Source: Spirillospora albida | Lineage (GTDB): Bacteria > Actinomycetota > Actinomycetes > Streptosporangiales > Streptosporangiaceae | Direction: 5' to 3' | NCBI RefSeq assembly: GCF_000718255.1 | Contig: NZ_JOFJ01000005.1 | Span: 248,001-312,000, forward strand | Length of the DNA: 64,000 nucleotides | In this document: piece after piece, positions 50,654 to 58,381 of the stretch | Layout of the letters: every line of letters starts with the position of its first letter | Position numbering within the stretch: the first letter of the stretch is position 1 | The notes under the pieces: generated by a model | Told to the model about the DNA's origin: nothing | Database searches by the model: none | The model's input: only the letters and a program-made list of their open reading frames with translations | Position numbers and translations under genes: made by a program

Positions 50654-50693
50654 CGGCGGGCGCCCACCCCGGAAGGGGAGCGGGCGCCCGCCG
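50654..50693. terminator. Bidirectional terminator between the MFS and FtsX-like genes
   Basis: CGGCGGGCGCCC (50654-50665) and GGGCGCCCGCCG (50682-50693) pair over 12 bp; a small CCCC/GGGG helix forms within the loop. It sits between two convergent stop codons. Confidence 0.75.
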
Positions 50694-50707
50694 CCGCGTC
50701 CGGCCGG

Positions 50708-52066
50708 TCAGGCGGTGACCGCCTCCACCGCCGGGGTCCGCAGGACCCGCCGCGAGGCGGTGAGGGCCGTCGCGCCGGTGATGGCCGCGGCGAGGGCGAC
50801 CACCGCGAGGTACGTCCAGACGCCGCCGTCCGGGACGGGGGTGCCGCGCCGGGCGATGCCGAACGGGACGATCGTGAAGACGGACGCCACCGTGCCGCAC
50901 GCGACGCCGATCACCGTCAGGACGGCCGACTCGATCGCGACCATGCCGAGGACCTGCCCCGGGGTGGCGCCGGCGAGCCGGACCTGGCCGAACTCGCGGC
51001 GGCGGTGCGCGGTGGCCGCGACCAGCGTGTTCACCAGCATGATCGCGGTGAACAGGACGACCATGCCGATGACGACGAAGTTCAGCGTCTCGATGTTCTT
51101 CTGCTCGGCGTCCTTGACGAGCCCCTCGGCGGCGGCCGCCGCGTTCTCGGTGGCCTGGAGGAACAGGGTGCCGACGGCCGTGCCGGTGAACAGGATGATC
51201 GGGGTGACCGCCGCGGCGAGCTGCCCCGTCCGGCGCCGCATGTTCGTCACCGCGAGGTCGCCGGTGACGCCGCCGAACCGGCGGACGGGCCCGGCCAGGA
51301 CGCCCGTCGCCCGGCGGACGATCAGCGGGGCCAGCAGCGCCAGCCCGATCGCGGCGAAGATGTCCGCCTGACCGGACGTCGCCATCGCGTCCATGCCCTT
51401 GCCGCGCATCACCGTGACCGTGATCGCGACCTCCCAGAGCGCCACCAGGAAGAACACCCCGGCGAAGACCGCGCGCCCGCGGCCGAGCCGCTCCGCGCCG
51501 GTCGCGGCGTCCCGCAGGGACTCGGTCGCGCCCGCCCGGACGGCGCGCCGCACCGCGATCAGCGCGGCGGCGACCGCGGACACCAGCGTCACCCCGGCGC
51601 CCACGGAGACCGCGATCGGACCGAACGCGTAGCCGACGCTCTCTGGCACCTGGCCGGTCCCGTGGAGCAGTCCGAGGAGGCCGCGTCCCAGCGGCACCGC
51701 CGGAACGATCGCCAGCAGCACGGCCGGCACCGCCAGCCCGGCGGCCTCGCCGACGATCATCCGGCCGAGCTGCCCGGGGGTCGCGCCGGCGCTCTTCAGC
51801 AGGGCCAGCTCGGCGGCCCGCTGCCGGACCGACAGCGTCAGCGTCGACGCCACCGCGAACACCACCAGGATCAGGCCCCAGCCGCCCACGACGCCCGCCA
51901 TCGTGGTCAGCGTCTCCCGCGCCGGGCCGGTGGCGCCCTCGCCGTTCGCGGTGTCGAGCATCGCCGCGAACGCCATGATGATCGCGGCACCGAGGAACAT
52001 GGACAGGAAGGTCGCGGTGAACGCGCCCGCACGGCGCCGCAGCGACCGGATCGCCAGCCAGAACAC
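50708..52066 (-). CDS. FtsX-like ABC transporter permease
   Basis: 452 residues with eight predicted membrane helices in two FtsX-type halves, each with the RQRAAELALLKSAGATPGQL- or RRREFGQVRLAGATPGQVLG-like segment that contacts the ATPase. The large extracellular loops typical of MacB/FtsX proteins are short here. GTG 52066 lies 2 bp after the ATPase stop. With its ATPase it forms a MacB/LolCD-type mechanotransmission transporter, usually for drug or antimicrobial peptide resistance in actinobacteria. Confidence 0.85.
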   Translation of the reverse strand: MFWLAIRSLRRRAGAFTATFLSMFLGAAIIMAFAAMLDTANGEGATGPARETLTTMAGVVGGWGLILVVFAVASTLTLSVRQRAAELALLKSAGATPGQLGRMIVGEAAGLAVPAVLLAIVPAVPLGRGLLGLLHGTGQVPESVGYAFGPIAVSVGAGVTLVSAVAAALIAVRRAVRAGATESLRDAATGAERLGRGRAVFAGVFFLVALWEVAITVTVMRGKGMDAMATSGQADIFAAIGLALLAPLIVRRATGVLAGPVRRFGGVTGDLAVTNMRRRTGQLAAAVTPIILFTGTAVGTLFLQATENAAAAAEGLVKDAEQKNIETLNFVVIGMVVLFTAIMLVNTLVAATAHRRREFGQVRLAGATPGQVLGMVAIESAVLTVIGVACGTVASVFTIVPFGIARRGTPVPDGGVWTYLAVVALAAAITGATALTASRRVLRTPAVEAVTA

Positions 52067-52068
52067 GG

Positions 52069-52836
52069 TCAGACCCCCGCTTCGGCGCGCTGCCGCTCGA
52101 CCTCGTCCGCCAGGTGCGTCATCCGCTCCGCGACCGCCTCGGCGGTCGGCGCGGGCAGGTGCCCGACGATCCGGCCGTCGGCCAGGAACACCACGGAGTC
52201 CGCGCCGGACGCGGCGACCGGATCGTGCGTCACCATCACGACCGTCCGCCCGAACTCCCGGACGGACTCGCGCAGCAGCCCCAGCACGTCCCGGGCGCTG
52301 CGGGTGTCGAGCGCGCCGGTCGGCTCGTCCGCGAACAGGATCTCCGGCCGGGTGACCAGCGCCCGCGCGATCGCCACCCGCTGCTGCTGCCCGCCCGACA
52401 GCTCCGCCGGCAGGTTCCCGAGCCGGTCGCCCAGCCCGACCCGCGCCAGGATCCGCGCCGCGCCCGCCCGGTCGACCCTCTTCCCGGCGAGCCGCAGCGG
52501 CAGGGTCACGTTCTCCAGGACGGTCAGCGTCGGCAGCAGGTTGAACTGCTGGAACACGAACCCGATCCGCTCGCGGCGAAAGCGGGTCAGCGCCGCCTCC
52601 GAGTCCCCCGCGAGCTCGGCGCCGTCCACGAACACCCGGCCCCCGGTGGGCCGGTCCAGGCCCGCCGCGCACTGCAGCAGCGTGCTCTTGCCCGATCCGG
52701 ACGGGCCCATCACCGCCGTGAACGACCCCGCCGCGAGCGACAGCGACACCCCGTCCAGCGCCACCACGCGGTTGCCCTCCGCACCGTAGACCTTCCGCAC
52801 CCCGTCCAGCCGGAGCGCCTCCCGACCTGCCGCCAT
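52069..52836 (-). CDS. ABC transporter ATPase, MacB/LolD type
   Basis: 255 residues: Walker A GPSGSGKST, Q-loop FVFQQFNLLPTLT, signature LSGGQQQRVAIARAL, Walker B ILFADEPTGALD and H-loop VMVTHD. The FQQFNLLP stretch is typical of the LolD/MacB subgroup that partners FtsX permeases. ATG 52836 has GGAAGG 8 bp upstream; GTG 52845 is in frame. No two-component system is next to it. Confidence 0.88.
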   Translation of the reverse strand: MAAGREALRLDGVRKVYGAEGNRVVALDGVSLSLAAGSFTAVMGPSGSGKSTLLQCAAGLDRPTGGRVFVDGAELAGDSEAALTRFRRERIGFVFQQFNLLPTLTVLENVTLPLRLAGKRVDRAGAARILARVGLGDRLGNLPAELSGGQQQRVAIARALVTRPEILFADEPTGALDTRSARDVLGLLRESVREFGRTVVMVTHDPVAASGADSVVFLADGRIVGHLPAPTAEAVAERMTHLADEVERQRAEAGV

Positions 52837-53009
52837 CGCTCTCACCTTCCGCCCCGCGCCCCCCGTCGGGGCGCCGCGAGATCGAAGCTACGGACGGCGG
52901 GCGCGCCGCAGGAGGGGTCCAGCACGCCGATCGGGGTAGGCAAAACCCCACCTCCGGCAGCCGCGAAGGCGCTCTCACGAGCGCGCCGGCGTAGGCCAGG
53001 ATGGTGGGT

Positions 53010-53711
53010 ATGGAAGAAGTATCGGAGGACTGGGGGCGGGCGCTCGCGATCGTCGCGCACCCCGACGACCTGGAGTACGGCGGGTCCGCCGCCGTCGCGA
53101 AATGGACCGCGCAGGGCAAGGAGGTCGTGCAGGTCCTCGCCACCCGGGGCGAGGCCGGGATCGACGGGATGGATCCCGAGGAGGTGGCCCGGATACGGAC
53201 CGCCGAGCAGATCGAGGCGGCCCGCCGGGTCGGCGTCGGCACCGTCGAGTTCCTCGACCAGCCCGACGGCATGCTGGAGTACGGGCTGCCGCTGCGGCGC
53301 CTGCTGGCCGGGGCGATCCGGCGGCACCGCCCGGAGGTCGTGATCTCGGTGAACTTCCGCGAGACGTTCCCCGGCGGCATGTTCAACATGGCCGACCACC
53401 GCGTCCTCGGCCTCGCCGTCGCCGACGCGATCCGGGACGCCGCGAACCGCTGGGTGTTCCGCGACCTGGACCTCGACCCGTGGCAGGGGGTCAAATTCGC
53501 CCTGTTCGGCGGGTCACCGCAGGCGGCCCACTACGTGGACGTCACCGGCCACCTGCAGGCCGGCATCGACTCCCTGCTCGCGCACAAGGTCTACTTCGAC
53601 GGCCTCGGCGCGGACTTCGACGCCGCCGCGTTCCTCACCTCGATGGCGACGCCGACCGGCGAGGCCGTCGGCGTCGAGCACGCGATCGGATTCGAACTGA
53701 TCGCCACCTAG
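53010..53711 (+). CDS. PIG-L family deacetylase
   Basis: 233 residues of the LmbE fold. AIVAHPDDLEYGG carries the metal and catalytic residues (His, Asp, Asp), and MADHRVLGLAVADAIRDA supplies the third ligand. Such zinc enzymes remove N-acetyl groups from GlcNAc-type conjugates, as in mycothiol synthesis and turnover (MshB, Mca); this one is shorter and does not match MshB closely. ATG 53010 preferred; ATG 53001 also in frame. Substrate not determined. Confidence 0.83.
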   Translation: MEEVSEDWGRALAIVAHPDDLEYGGSAAVAKWTAQGKEVVQVLATRGEAGIDGMDPEEVARIRTAEQIEAARRVGVGTVEFLDQPDGMLEYGLPLRRLLAGAIRRHRPEVVISVNFRETFPGGMFNMADHRVLGLAVADAIRDAANRWVFRDLDLDPWQGVKFALFGGSPQAAHYVDVTGHLQAGIDSLLAHKVYFDGLGADFDAAAFLTSMATPTGEAVGVEHAIGFELIAT

Positions 53712-53788
53712 TGCCGGGCGCAGGGCCGCCTGCCCTTGTTGTGCTTGTTCCGCTTGCGGGCGCGGCGTTTGCGGGTCCTCTTCGACAT
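53708..53788 (-). CDS. bL37-like ribosomal micro-protein
   Basis: A 26-residue frame, MSKRTRKRRARKRNKHNKGR then RPCARH. Over half the residues are Lys or Arg. The pattern MxKRxRKRR...N..N.G.RP is that of the small actinobacterial 50S subunit protein bL37. It overlaps the PIG-L stop from the other strand by 4 bp and ends in TAG. Ribosome site is weak. Its size makes it easy to miss; identification rests on recalled resemblance. Confidence 0.6.
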   Translation of the reverse strand: MSKRTRKRRARKRNKHNKGRRPCARH

Positions 53789-53854
53789 GCCATCGATTGA
53801 GCACCCGCGGCGCCGCCCGCGGCAAGGGACGGCCCCCCGCCCGGAAAGCGGAAA

Positions 53855-53897
53855 CGCCGGGCCCGCACGTCCGAAATGCGGACGTGCGGGCCCGGCG
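53855..53897. terminator. Perfect 19-bp terminator hairpin
   Basis: Arms 53855-53873 and 53879-53897 pair without mismatch around the loop AAATG. It is 8 bp past the stop of the minus-strand DUF3710 gene and is the most stable hairpin noticed in the window. Confidence 0.85.
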
Positions 53898-53905
53898 CCG
53901 CAGGC

Positions 53906-54712
53906 TCAGCGCACCTCGGTGATCTCGGGGCCGCGCTCGAAGGGGCTGAAGTTCTCCTCGCCCTCCTCGGGCTCGCCCTCGCCGAACTCCTTGGGGATCT
54001 GGAGTTCGAGCAGGTCGCGCGGAGGCATCGGGGCGTCGCCGCGGACGACGACCACGCCGCGCAGCACGTCCTCCAGCACCTGCCACTGCTCCTCGTCCTC
54101 GATCGCGGCGCCCTGCACCACGGCCTGGAGGAACCAGCGCGGGCCGTCCACGCCGAGGAAGCGGATGATCTGCGGCGCCCAGCCCTGCTCGATGAACTCG
54201 GCCGGGATCTGCTCGCGCACCTCGTCCGGCATCTCCGCGAGGACCTCCTCGGTCAGCGCGGCGGGCACCATCGCGAGGAGCTCGGGGCCGAACGGGCCGT
54301 CGCCCTCCTGCGTCTGCCCCTGCGCCTCCTCCTCGATGTCCTTGGCGGTCTCGCGCCGGACGTCCGCCCAGATGCCGCTGCGCTTGGGCGCCGCGAACAC
54401 CTGGAGCTGCATGGCGCTCTCGGCGTACTGGACCAGGACGGCGACGGGACGGCCGTCGAGGGGGTTGCCCTCCTCGTCGACCTGGGTCGCCTCGAAGTTC
54501 ACCTGGAAGCCGAGACCCGGCGCGACCGGGATCTGGAGGGCCCCGAAGTCCAGGCGCTGCAGTTCGGGGAAGGAGTCCTCGGAGTCCCAGGGGCCGCCCT
54601 CGGCGCTCTCGGGAGCCTCCGCCTCGGCCTCATCGACCGGCTGCGCCGACTCCTCGGTCGCCTCGGCGCCCTTCGCGGGCTCCTCGCCCTGCCGACGACG
54701 TCCAAAAGCCAC
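53906..54712 (-). CDS. DUF3710 family protein
   Basis: 268 residues; the first 60 are acidic and Ala/Glu-rich, followed by the DUF3710 core (LDFGALQIPVAPGLGFQVNFE, VQYAESAMQLQVFAAPKRSG, FLGVDGPRWFLQAVVQGAA). Orthologue of Rv2696c. Starts 3 bp after dut and is surely co-transcribed with it. No known activity. The acidic tail residues at both ends may be disordered. Confidence 0.87.
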   Translation of the reverse strand: MAFGRRRQGEEPAKGAEATEESAQPVDEAEAEAPESAEGGPWDSEDSFPELQRLDFGALQIPVAPGLGFQVNFEATQVDEEGNPLDGRPVAVLVQYAESAMQLQVFAAPKRSGIWADVRRETAKDIEEEAQGQTQEGDGPFGPELLAMVPAALTEEVLAEMPDEVREQIPAEFIEQGWAPQIIRFLGVDGPRWFLQAVVQGAAIEDEEQWQVLEDVLRGVVVVRGDAPMPPRDLLELQIPKEFGEGEPEEGEENFSPFERGPEITEVR

Positions 54713-54715
54713 GAC

Positions 54716-55189
54716 TCACACTCCTTCTCTGCTGTGCTCAATATCGGCGACACCGCCCGTGGAGCCGAATCCGTTCGCCCCGCGGGCCGCGCCGGGAAGG
54801 TCGCTGACCTCGTGGAACACGGCGCGCTCCACGCGCTGCACGACCATCTGCGCGATCCGGTCGCCCCGCCGCAGCCGGACCGTGGCGCGCGGGTCGGTGT
54901 TCAGCAGGGTCACCTTGATCTCGCCCCGATAGCCGGCATCGACCGTACCGGGTGCATTGACTATGGTCACCCCCAACTTAGCGCCCAAACCGGACCTCGG
55001 GTGCACGAACGCGGCATAGCCGTCCGGCAGGGCGATCGCCACCCCGGTCGGCACCACGGCGCGCTCACCGGGCGGGAGTTCCACGTCCTGCGCGGCGTGC
55101 AGGTCGGCGCCCGCGTCGCCCGCGTGGGCGTACTCCGGCAGGGGAAGCCCGGGGTCCAGCCGCTTGATCAGGACGTCGACCTTGCTCAC
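54716..55189 (-). CDS. dut: Deoxyuridine 5'-triphosphate nucleotidohydrolase
   Basis: 157 residues, the usual length of trimeric dUTPase. All five motifs are visible: [10 protein letters not shown] (I), [10 protein letters not shown] (II), [16 protein letters not shown] (III, catalytic Asp and Tyr), [12 protein letters not shown] (IV) and [10 protein letters not shown] (V). It hydrolyses dUTP to dUMP, keeping uracil out of DNA and feeding dTMP synthesis. First gene of a dut-DUF3710 operon, divergent from the Mau-like operon. Confidence 0.95.
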   Translation of the reverse strand: MSKVDVLIKRLDPGLPLPEYAHAGDAGADLHAAQDVELPPGERAVVPTGVAIALPDGYAAFVHPRSGLGAKLGVTIVNAPGTVDAGYRGEIKVTLLNTDPRATVRLRRGDRIAQMVVQRVERAVFHEVSDLPGAARGANGFGSTGGVADIEHSREGV

Positions 55190-55357
55190 GGTTCCACCTC
55201 ACGCTCTGGGAGCCTCCGCCCGGACGCCGCGCGCCGGGAGGCCCCCCGACCCTACCGGCTCCGGAGCGTGACCACTTCCGGAAGGTTTGCCCCGTAAGAG
55301 CCATTCCAGGCGTACCGTCACAGCAGCCACAAGGGGCGCGAACCAGGAGGAAGCGTC

Positions 55358-56044
55358 ATGGCCGAGGTCACCCACCGCTCACTCGACGGCGTCCGGATTC
55401 GCATGTCCGGCCCGCACGACCTCGCCCGCCCCTGCACGTCCGTCGCGCGCGTCGCCGACGCCGGACGACTCCACGAGATCTCCTCAGGCACCCGCGCCGA
55501 CGCCCTCGCCTGGGCCGAGGACATCGGTGTCCGGCGCTTCGACCAGGAGTTCCACACCCAGGGCGGACGGCTGAGGGTCGGCCGCACCGCGACCCGCGAC
55601 GCCGACACCGGGTTGAGCGATCCCGTCCTCGCCGCCGTCTGGGAGGGGCGCCGCCACGCCGTGTTCACCCACCTCTACCACGGCCGCCCCGCCGACGCCG
55701 TCGCGTTCTTCCGGACGCTGCGGCTCACCGAGCACGCCGACGGGATCACCGCCGTCCCGCGCGGCCGGGCGCGCCGCCCCGAACCGGCGGAGATGGCCAA
55801 GGAGGTCCCCGGGCTCGGGCTCCTGGAGATCGCGCCGCTGACCGCGCGGACCCGCAGGCGGCTGCCGTCCTGGCGGGGCGCGTCGGTCGCGGGCGGCGAG
55901 CTGTTCCAGGACGCCGTGGAGGGGCAGGGACCGTACTTCCTGCTCGCGCTGACCTCGCTGCTCGTCACCGTCCTGCCCGAGGAGGACCGCGTCCGCGAGG
56001 TCCCGCGGCGGCTCGCCGGGCTGGCGGTCGAGGCGATCCGGTGA
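55358..56044 (+). CDS. Unknown protein, first gene of the Mau-like operon
   Basis: 228 residues, soluble, rich in Arg and His, without cysteine pairs or signal peptide. Segments such as DALAWAEDIGVRRFDQEFHT and VFTHLYHGRPADAVAFFRTL look like an alpha/beta fold, and the C-terminus is helical. I recognise no family. AGGAGGA precedes the ATG and the stop overlaps the start of the MauE-like gene (GTGA), so its product is linked to the maturation or function of the Tat-exported cysteine-rich protein encoded later. Confidence 0.75.
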   Translation: MAEVTHRSLDGVRIRMSGPHDLARPCTSVARVADAGRLHEISSGTRADALAWAEDIGVRRFDQEFHTQGGRLRVGRTATRDADTGLSDPVLAAVWEGRRHAVFTHLYHGRPADAVAFFRTLRLTEHADGITAVPRGRARRPEPAEMAKEVPGLGLLEIAPLTARTRRRLPSWRGASVAGGELFQDAVEGQGPYFLLALTSLLVTVLPEEDRVREVPRRLAGLAVEAIR

Positions 56045-56559
56045 CCGCCCTGCTCGCCGGGGCCGCCGCCGTCGCGATCCCGCTCGTCCTGCTCGCGTCG
56101 CTGGCCGGGCACCTGCGGCGCCCCCGGGCCCTCGCCGGGGCGCTGCGGGCGCAGCGGACGCTCCCCGCCGTCCTCGTGCGCCCGGTCGCCGCGTCCGTCC
56201 TGCTCGCCGAGGCGGTCACGGGGTCGGCGGGCCTGGCGGGGCTCGTCCTGTGGCGGGAGACCCCTGCCCTGTGGGCGGCCGCCGCCCTCCTCGGTATCTA
56301 CGCCGCCTACGGGACGTGGGTGGCGCGGACGCGGCACGGCGTCCCCTGCGGCTGCGCCGGCGACCCCGGCACGCCCATGACCGGCTGGGTCGCGGCCCGC
56401 GCCGCCGCACTCGCCGCGCTCGCGCTCGCCGGCGCGTCCGGCGGCCTGCCCTCCACCGCCTACGAGACGTCCGTCTCCACCATCGCCGGCCTCACCTTCG
56501 CGGTGCTCCTGTGGACGCTCCCGCACGCCATGACCCACGAGAGGACCCTCGCCGGATGA
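56041..56559 (+). CDS. MauE-like membrane protein
   Basis: 172 residues, four to five membrane helices. Between helices, RHGVPCGCAGDPGTPM contains the CxC pair typical of the MauE/DoxX-like redox membrane proteins, which pass electrons or disulfides across the membrane during methylamine dehydrogenase maturation. GTG 56041 and both ends overlap neighbouring genes. Partner is probably the MauD-like thioredoxin encoded next. Confidence 0.8.
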   Translation: MTALLAGAAAVAIPLVLLASLAGHLRRPRALAGALRAQRTLPAVLVRPVAASVLLAEAVTGSAGLAGLVLWRETPALWAAAALLGIYAAYGTWVARTRHGVPCGCAGDPGTPMTGWVAARAAALAALALAGASGGLPSTAYETSVSTIAGLTFAVLLWTLPHAMTHERTLAG

Positions 56560-57014
56560 GCTTCCAGAACAGCGCCCTGCTGCTCTCGTGGGCGGCGATC
56601 CTGCTGCTCTCCCTGGTGGTCGCGGGACTGGTCCGGCAGGTCGCCGCGCTGACCAGGGGCGCGCCCGCCCCGTCCGCCCTCGGCCCGGCCCCCGGCACAC
56701 CCGCCCCCGCGTTCGACCGGCTCGGCCCCGGCCTCCTGCTGTTCCTCGACCGCGACTGCGGCGTCTGCACCGACGTGCTGGCCGCCGCCGAGTCCCTCGA
56801 CCGCCCCGTGCAGGTCGCCTTCGCCGGGGCGCCCGCCGTCACCTCACCGGGGCTGACCGTCCACGCCGACGAGCGGGACGGCCTGTTCACCGCCTACGAC
56901 GTCCCCGCCACCCCCTTCGCCGTGCTGATCGACACCGGCGGGCGCGTCCGCGCCGCCGAGCCGGTCGGCTCGCCCGACGCGCTCCGCGCCCTCGCCCTGG
57001 AGGCCGCCCGATGA
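56556..57014 (+). CDS. MauD-like membrane-anchored thioredoxin-fold protein
   Basis: 152 residues. One N-terminal helix (LLLSWAAILLLSLVVAGLV) anchors an extracytoplasmic thioredoxin-like domain; the redox site is Cys68-Gly-Val-Cys71 in DRDCGVCTDVL, and the cis-proline region reads VPATPFAVLID. Like MauD it would form or shuffle disulfides in an exported protein, here the 12-cysteine protein encoded directly downstream. Starts and stops overlap on both sides (ATGA). Confidence 0.82.
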   Translation: MSFQNSALLLSWAAILLLSLVVAGLVRQVAALTRGAPAPSALGPAPGTPAPAFDRLGPGLLLFLDRDCGVCTDVLAAAESLDRPVQVAFAGAPAVTSPGLTVHADERDGLFTAYDVPATPFAVLIDTGGRVRAAEPVGSPDALRALALEAAR

Positions 57015-57562
57015 TCGAACTGGAAGACGTCCCGCTGCTGCGCGGCCCCCGTCCGGCCGGGGCGCCGCGCGCCCGGCGCCGCCCCGCCCCGGGCGAGCCG
57101 CGGCCGCGTCCCGTCCGCCGCAGCGTCCTGACCGGTCTCGCCGCCGCCGGCGCGACCGCCGGGCTGAAGGCGCTCGGCGTGTTCCCGCCCGCCCGCGAGG
57201 CGCTCGCGTCCGGGTTCCAGCTGGCCGGGTACTACGACATCTATCCGCGCTGCCCGTCGTACGCGTCCAACCACAATTGCTCTCCCGGGTGCGGCCCGAG
57301 CCTGGTGTGCGGCGTGTGCTGCCGGACGAGCGGCAAGTACAAGGGCTTCCACAGGTCCGGGGTCTCCGACCCGGGCCGCTACAAGCTGCGCCCCGACGCG
57401 TGCGTCGGCGGCGGGTACGACGGCTGGCTCTGGGCCTATACGAAGAGCTGCGGGAGCTGCAAGAAGGGCGTCACCTGGCGCTGCCATGACGGCTGGAAGA
57501 AGTCCAAGCGCGGGAACTGGTACCGGACGATCTGCCGCAAGGCGACGGCGTGCCGGAACTGA
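57011..57562 (+). CDS. Tat-exported 12-cysteine protein, methylamine dehydrogenase light-chain-like
   Basis: 183 residues. Twin arginines (36-37) in PVRRSVLTG, then a hydrophobic stretch, give a Tat-type signal like that of MauA. The mature part has exactly 12 cysteines (81, 90, 94, 100, 103, 104, 131, 147, 150, 158, 175, 181), the number in MauA, and the stretch CVGGGYDGWLWAYTKSCG resembles MauA's C...DG...L.AY..CCG. The tryptophan that precedes that Cys in MauA (Trp57, half of cofactor TTQ) seems absent. MauE and MauD genes are immediately upstream. No large subunit is encoded, so methylamine oxidation is unlikely; a redox or structural role is open. Confidence 0.72.
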   Translation: MIELEDVPLLRGPRPAGAPRARRRPAPGEPRPRPVRRSVLTGLAAAGATAGLKALGVFPPAREALASGFQLAGYYDIYPRCPSYASNHNCSPGCGPSLVCGVCCRTSGKYKGFHRSGVSDPGRYKLRPDACVGGGYDGWLWAYTKSCGSCKKGVTWRCHDGWKKSKRGNWYRTICRKATACRN

Positions 57563-57717
57563 CCGCCGGACGCCTCCGGCGGGGCCTCACCGAGCCGTTC
57601 CTCCCCGTCGCGGCACTGTCGCTGCTCGCCGTGGCCGCCGCCGCGCTGGACGCGACCGTCCTGTGCTGGGCGTCCGTCGGCGCGCTGGCGGGCTTCGCCC
57701 TGTCCGGCAGCGTTTGA
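57550..57717 (+). CDS. Small membrane protein in the Mau-like operon
   Basis: 55 residues from GTG 57550, overlapping the previous gene by 13 bp: a basic start (VPELTAGRLRRGLTEPF) and one or two hydrophobic segments (PVAALSLLAVAAAALDATVL, ASVGALAGFALS). Too short for family assignment. The overlap and the membrane-protein composition are the reasons for calling it. Confidence 0.5.
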   Translation: MPELTAGRLRRGLTEPFLPVAALSLLAVAAAALDATVLCWASVGALAGFALSGSV

Positions 57718-57735
57718 ACGCGCAACAGCGAATCC

Positions 57736-58290
57736 GTGCTGTTCTCGCCAGGTTGGCGGGCCCCGATACGGCAGGGCGAGGTCCTCGCCGTCTTCACCCT
57801 CGGCCTTCTCGCCGGGGGCACCCTCAGCGCCGCGGTCGTCTGGCTGCTGTCCGGTCTCACCGAGCCGGTTCCGGCCCCGGCCCGCGCGGCGTCGATCATC
57901 GGCATCGCCGCGCTGGCGGTGGCGCGCGAAACGGGCCTGCTGCCGATCCCGCTCCCCCAGAACGCCCGTCAGATCGCCCCGGAGGTCCTCCAGACCCGCC
58001 TGCGCCGGGGCTCCCTCCAGTTCGGCTTCGAGCTGGGCACCGGCGTCCGCACCTACGTCTCCGCGAGCACTCCCTACGTGCTGGCGCTGGGCCTCCTCCT
58101 GGCGCACCGGTCTCTGGCGACGACCCTTCTGACCGGCGCCGCCTTCGGCGCGGGCCGCGCCCTGAGCGCCGCCCTGACCTATCTGGCCCGGGACGAGCAC
58201 CGGGACGCCGCGATCGCCGCCCGTATGCCGCACACGAAGACCACCACGGCGATCGCCACCCTCATCGCCCTGTCGCTCCTCCTCACGTAG
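57736..58290 (+). CDS. Membrane protein of unknown family, Mau-like operon
   Basis: 184 residues with four to five membrane helices (LAVFTLGLLAGGTLSAAVVW, AASIIGIAALAVARETGLL, YVLALGLLLAHR, TTTAIATLIALSLLL) and a conserved-looking loop RRGSLQFGFELGTGVRTYVS before a helix. No cysteine motif. GTG 57736. It follows the small membrane gene by 18 bp, so is probably in the same operon; it might act in export or anchoring of the cysteine-rich protein. Confidence 0.65.
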   Translation: MLFSPGWRAPIRQGEVLAVFTLGLLAGGTLSAAVVWLLSGLTEPVPAPARAASIIGIAALAVARETGLLPIPLPQNARQIAPEVLQTRLRRGSLQFGFELGTGVRTYVSASTPYVLALGLLLAHRSLATTLLTGAAFGAGRALSAALTYLARDEHRDAAIAARMPHTKTTTAIATLIALSLLLT

Positions 58291-58381
58291 CGGCACTCAC
58301 CGCGGGCGACCTTGACGCCGGGCCGGGGCGTGGGTTGCATGGAAACCGAATGATGTTCTGCGGAGCCGAGGGCGGTGCGGC

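Noticed and set aside
49358..52789. A very long plus-strand open frame over the MFS and ABC genes
   Set aside because: It is out of frame or antisense to genes with clear motifs, and its composition is Arg/Pro/Gly-rich without domains.
57011..57562. Functional methylamine dehydrogenase
   Set aside because: No large subunit (MauB), no amicyanin, no TTQ-forming MauG, and one of the cofactor tryptophans seems missing.
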